From Pseudomonas antarctica (lineage in GTDB: Bacteria; Pseudomonadota; Gammaproteobacteria; Pseudomonadales; Pseudomonadaceae), in assembly GCF_900624995.1 (NCBI RefSeq), contig NZ_UYXQ01000022.1:1-64000 (forward strand): a stretch of DNA of 64,000 nucleotides. The letters are read 5' to 3'. The notes below the pieces were generated by a model that was not told where the DNA came from, made no database searches, and was given only the letters and a program-made list of their open reading frames with translations. This document shows positions 60,746-64,000 of the stretch, one piece after another; position 1 is the stretch's first letter, and each line of letters starts with the position of its first letter. Both the position numbers and the translations under genes were made by a program.

Positions 60746-63700
60746 TTATAAAGGCAAATGCCTGCTGAGTAACGCCCGCAACGCCGCCGGCTTCACCGGT
60801 TTGGCCAAATAATCCAGCCCCGCCGCATGCACCTCAGCCACCATCTCCGGCCGGCCATCAGCGCTGATCACCACCCCGGGAATCGGCTCCGCCAACTGCG
60901 CGCGCAGCCAGCCCATCAACTCAGTACCCGTCTCGCCGTGGTCCAGGTGGTAATCCACCAGCGCCAATTGCGGGCGCACGCCATCGGCCAGCAACAGCGC
61001 GCATTGCGCCTGATCGGTGGCGGTCCACACCTCGCAGCCCCAGCGCGTCAGCAGGCTGCGCATGCCGATCAGGATGCTTTCTTCATTGTCCACGCACAGC
61101 ACCTGTGCACCGCTCAATGGCAGCCCATTGTCCTGCTTCGGCTTGACCTTCAAACTGGCCTGGTTACCTGCTAAAGGCACACGCACGCTGAACACGCTGC
61201 CTTTGCCCGGCCACGAACGCACGCTTAAGCGATGGCCCAGCACACGACATAGACCGTCGGCGATCGCGAGGCCCAGGCCCAGGCCTTTTTCGGCGCGGGT
61301 CTGGTGGCTGTCGAGGCGCTTGAACTCTTCGAAAATTACCTGCTGTTTATCCAACGGAATGCCCGGGCCGCGGTCCCACACTTCCAGGCACAGTTCACCC
61401 TTGCGCCTGCGTACGCCAAGTAGCACTGGGCCGTCGGCATAGCGGAAGGCATTGGTGAGAAAATTCTGCAGGATCCGGCGCAGCAACTTGATGTCACTGT
61501 CTACCCGCAAACGGCTGCCGCGCAGGCGGAAACGCAGACCTTGCTCGTGGGCCAGCGCCTTGAATTCGGCGCCCAGGGTGTCGAACAGTTCGTTGAGCAC
61601 AAAGGGCTGGCGGTGAGGGTTGATCTTGCCGTTTTCCAGGCGCGAGATATCCAGCAGGTCGCTGATCAGGTCTTCGGCGGAACGCAGCGAGCTGTCCAGG
61701 TGCTGCACCAACTGCCGGGCTTCGCTGGACAGGCCCTCGTTCTGGTGGGAGAGGGCGGCAGAAAACAGCCGCGCCGCGTTCAGCGGTTGCATCAGGTCAT
61801 GGCTCACCGCTGCCAAAAAACGTGTCTTCGACTGACTGGTGGATTCGGCCACGCCTTTGGCGTCGGTGAGTGCCACATTGAGTTGCGACAGTTCATGGGT
61901 GCGTTCGGTGACCCGTTGCTCCAGGCCCTCGTTGGCCTCGGTCAGCGCTTGTTCTGCTTCACGGAATGCCGTGATGTCGGTGAAGCTCATGACAAACCCG
62001 CCGCCGGGCATAGGGTTGCCGATCAACTCAATCACGCGTCCATTTGGAAACAAGCGCTCGGATGTGTGTGCGCGGCCCTGGCGCATCCAGTGCAGGCGTC
62101 GCGCCACGTGGACCTCGGCTTCGCCCGGCCCGCACAGGCCGCGCTCGGCGTTGTAGCGAATGATATCGGCAATCGGTCGCCCTACGCTGATCAAACCTTC
62201 GGGGTAGTTGAAGAGTTCCAGGTATCGCCGGTTCCAGGCCACCAGCTTGAGTGACTGGTCGACCACGCTGATGCCCTGTGTGATGTTTTCAATGGCGCCT
62301 TGCAGCAACGCGCGGTTGAACTGCAATACTTCTGACGCTTCGTCGGCGATCCGTACGACGTCCTCCAGCTGCATTTCCCTCCCTTCAATCGCGGCTTTTA
62401 CGACAGCGCGTGTCGAAGATGCGCCCAGTACACCGGCCAATAGCCGTTCGGTGTGGGCGATCCAATCGTTATCGGCATTTTGGTTGGGGTTGAAACCTTT
62501 GCCTTGGCGATAGGCGAAGCGGATAAAGCTCTGTTGGGCGCGTTCCTCGCCAACAAAGCGCGCCGCGAGACTGAGCAGGTCGCTGATCTGCACGGACAGC
62601 ATCGAGCGCGCGCTGGCGCGCTGGCTGATTTCCTGGCCGATAAAACGCCCTGCCTGCCAATGCTCGGAAACGCGTGTACGCGACAGCATCGAGACCCAGA
62701 CAAACAGCGTGAAGTTACCCGCCAGGGAAAACACGGTGCCCAAGGTGAGTGAGGTGACGGATAAACCCAATGGGTGCGAATGCATCCACGTCAACCCAGG
62801 GAAAAGGCTGAACGACCAGCCGAGACTTTTCGCCGTCACCGGAAGGACCAAGGTGTAGAACCACAGAAAGGTGCCCGCCGCCAATCCGGCAAACACGCCA
62901 CGCCGGTTGGCCTGTTTCCAGTAAAGCGCACCGAGCATCGCCGGGGCCAGTTGAGTCACGGCGGCGAAAGCGATCTGGCCGATGGTCGCCAGGCTCGCGG
63001 TGGAGCCGAGCAGGCGATAACTCACATAGGCCAGCAGCAGGATGATCACAATGCTGACCCGGCGTACCGACAGCATCCAATGGCGGAACACTTCGAACGG
63101 CCGCTCGGCGCTGGAGCGACGCAGCAGCCACGGCAGCAACATGTCGTTGGAGACCATGGTTGACAGCGCAATACTCGCGACAATCACCATGCCGGTAGCC
63201 GCCGATGCGCCACCGATAAATGCCAGCACGGCGAGGGCAGGATGCGCCTGTGCCATGGGCAGGCTGATGACGTAGGAGTCTGGCAATACCGAGGCAGGCA
63301 ATAGCATTTTGCCGCCGAGCGCGATAGGAATGACGAACAGCGCGGCGAGGATCAAGTACGCCGGGAACACCCACTTGGCGAGGCGCAAATCCTGCGGGTC
63401 GATGTTCTCCACCACGGTGACGTGAAACTGCCGGGGCAGGCAGATGATTGCCATCATCGCCACACCGGTTTGCACCACCATCGACGGCCAGTTGATGGTT
63501 TCTTTCCAGTATTCCTCAAGGCGCGGCGCCAGCATCGCCTGGCTGAACAGGTCGCCGAAACCGTCGTAAAGGCCGTAGGTCACAAACGCACCGACGGCCA
63601 AAAAGGCGAACAGCTTGACCAGTGATTCAAACGCAATCGCCAGCACCATGCCACGGTGGTGCTCAGTGGCGTCGAGGTTGCGCGTACCGAACACAATGGT

Positions 63701-64000
63701 GAACAGCGCGAGCACCAGCGACACGATAAGCGCGGTGTCCTGGGCGCGGGTGCCGGTGGTGTCAGGGCCAGACCCGATCAGCAGGTTTACGCCCAGCACG
63801 ATGCCTTTGAGTTGCAGGGCGATGTAAGGCAGCACGCCGACCAGACAGATCAGCGCGACAACCACCGCCAGGGACTGGGATTTGCCGTAGCGCGCGGCGA
63901 TAAAGTCGGCGATGGACGTGATGTTTTCCTGCTTGCTGATCAGAATCATCTTCTGCAGCACCCAGGGAGCCAACACCAACAGCAATACCGGTCCTAAATA
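60746..64000 (-). CDS. SSF-transporter / hybrid histidine kinase, 5' end outside window
   Basis: At least 1084 residues, open to the right edge, so the true start is beyond 64000. The N-terminal half is a sodium/solute-symporter module with about 12 membrane segments (SIADFIAARYGKSQS and VVENIDPQDLRLAKWVFPAY are SSF signatures). Then come a PAS domain (VDQSLKLVAWNRRYLELFNYP), a helix with the phospho-accepting His in SHDLMQPLNAARLF (codon near 61800), an ATPase domain (NAFRYADGP, DRGPGIP, GLGLGLAI) and a C-terminal receiver with Asp in LALVDYHLD. This CbrA-like design senses through a transporter domain. No separate response regulator gene is visible; it is convergent with rmuC. Confidence 0.88.
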   Translation of the reverse strand, partial: YLGPVLLLVLAPWVLQKMILISKQENITSIADFIAARYGKSQSLAVVVALICLVGVLPYIALQLKGIVLGVNLLIGSGPDTTGTRAQDTALIVSLVLALFTIVFGTRNLDATEHHRGMVLAIAFESLVKLFAFLAVGAFVTYGLYDGFGDLFSQAMLAPRLEEYWKETINWPSMVVQTGVAMMAIICLPRQFHVTVVENIDPQDLRLAKWVFPAYLILAALFVIPIALGGKMLLPASVLPDSYVISLPMAQAHPALAVLAFIGGASAATGMVIVASIALSTMVSNDMLLPWLLRRSSAERPFEVFRHWMLSVRRVSIVIILLLAYVSYRLLGSTASLATIGQIAFAAVTQLAPAMLGALYWKQANRRGVFAGLAAGTFLWFYTLVLPVTAKSLGWSFSLFPGLTWMHSHPLGLSVTSLTLGTVFSLAGNFTLFVWVSMLSRTRVSEHWQAGRFIGQEISQRASARSMLSVQISDLLSLAARFVGEERAQQSFIRFAYRQGKGFNPNQNADNDWIAHTERLLAGVLGASSTRAVVKAAIEGREMQLEDVVRIADEASEVLQFNRALLQGAIENITQGISVVDQSLKLVAWNRRYLELFNYPEGLISVGRPIADIIRYNAERGLCGPGEAEVHVARRLHWMRQGRAHTSERLFPNGRVIELIGNPMPGGGFVMSFTDITAFREAEQALTEANEGLEQRVTERTHELSQLNVALTDAKGVAESTSQSKTRFLAAVSHDLMQPLNAARLFSAALSHQNEGLSSEARQLVQHLDSSLRSAEDLISDLLDISRLENGKINPHRQPFVLNELFDTLGAEFKALAHEQGLRFRLRGSRLRVDSDIKLLRRILQNFLTNAFRYADGPVLLGVRRRKGELCLEVWDRGPGIPLDKQQVIFEEFKRLDSHQTRAEKGLGLGLAIADGLCRVLGHRLSVRSWPGKGSVFSVRVPLAGNQASLKVKPKQDNGLPLSGAQVLCVDNEESILIGMRSLLTRWGCEVWTATDQAQCALLLADGVRPQLALVDYHLDHGETGTELMGWLRAQLAEPIPGVVISADGRPEMVAEVHAAGLDYLAKPVKPAALRALLSRHLPL

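Overview
The window is chromosomal DNA of a Pseudomonas, most likely of the P. fluorescens group. Gene content and order match several Pseudomonas core blocks as I remember them from P. aeruginosa: gbuA/gbuR with its transporter genes, cysM-rlmD-relA-mazG, DUF3108-purN-purM-DUF2066-AI-2E-hda, and the cobO-to-cobS cobalamin cluster followed by MarR, MFS, glutathione peroxidase and FadL genes. GTGGGAGC-type REP/REPIN repeats, typical of fluorescent pseudomonads, fill many of the gaps. I see no rRNA, tRNA, CRISPR array, phage or transposase gene.

Layout. 1-5500: end of an unrecognised gene, an S1-domain RNA-binding protein, a DUF2177 membrane protein, an NCS1 permease, a frameshifted MFS gene and its divergent LysR regulator. 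5511-8342: a short conserved ORF resembling P. aeruginosa PA1414 behind an FNR/Anr-like site, then a probably acquired 700-residue fused oxidoreductase gene bracketed by two copies of a terminator. 8352-13710: guanidinobutyrase operon (gbuA, NTF2-like gene, NCS1 and SSF permeases) with divergent gbuR. 13717-20339: a DTW-domain tRNA modification enzyme and a 1986-residue toxin-like protein with leucine-rich repeats and a NEL-type E3 ligase domain whose catalytic Cys appears to be His. 20445-26583: cysM, rlmD, relA, mazG, DUF2058.

26685-32008 is a compact Fur-box-preceded siderophore operon (NIS synthetase, MFS exporter, TonB receptor). It is followed by a 1.2-kb gene-free inverted-repeat island (32168-33384) carrying two copies of a structured repeat; a third copy lies inside the cobalamin cluster (49375-49697). 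The stems of this repeat keep pairing although their bases differ between copies. 33436-41380 holds housekeeping genes: purNM, DUF2066, AI-2E family, hda and two NlpC/P60 lipoproteins. 41506-42819 is a PQQ-type sugar dehydrogenase lipoprotein.

A cobalamin riboswitch (about 42931-43155) precedes cobO-cobB-bluB-cbiB-cobD-cobQ, then the repeat island, then cobU-cobT-cobC-cobS. Together these encode amidation, adenosylation, aminopropanol attachment, lower-ligand synthesis and nucleotide-loop assembly. 52725-57611: a MarR/MFS pair with palindromic operators, a periplasmic glutathione peroxidase, a FadL-type porin and small conserved proteins. 58055-64000: a small membrane protein, a Sel1-like protein, rmuC and an SSF-transporter/hybrid histidine kinase that runs off the right edge.

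The parts most worth pursuing are the covarying repeat, the degenerate fused oxidoreductase in a duplicated terminator, the NEL protein lacking its catalytic Cys, and a REPIN that encodes the C terminus of CobB. All assignments come from reading the sequence and from remembered family features; no database search was run.
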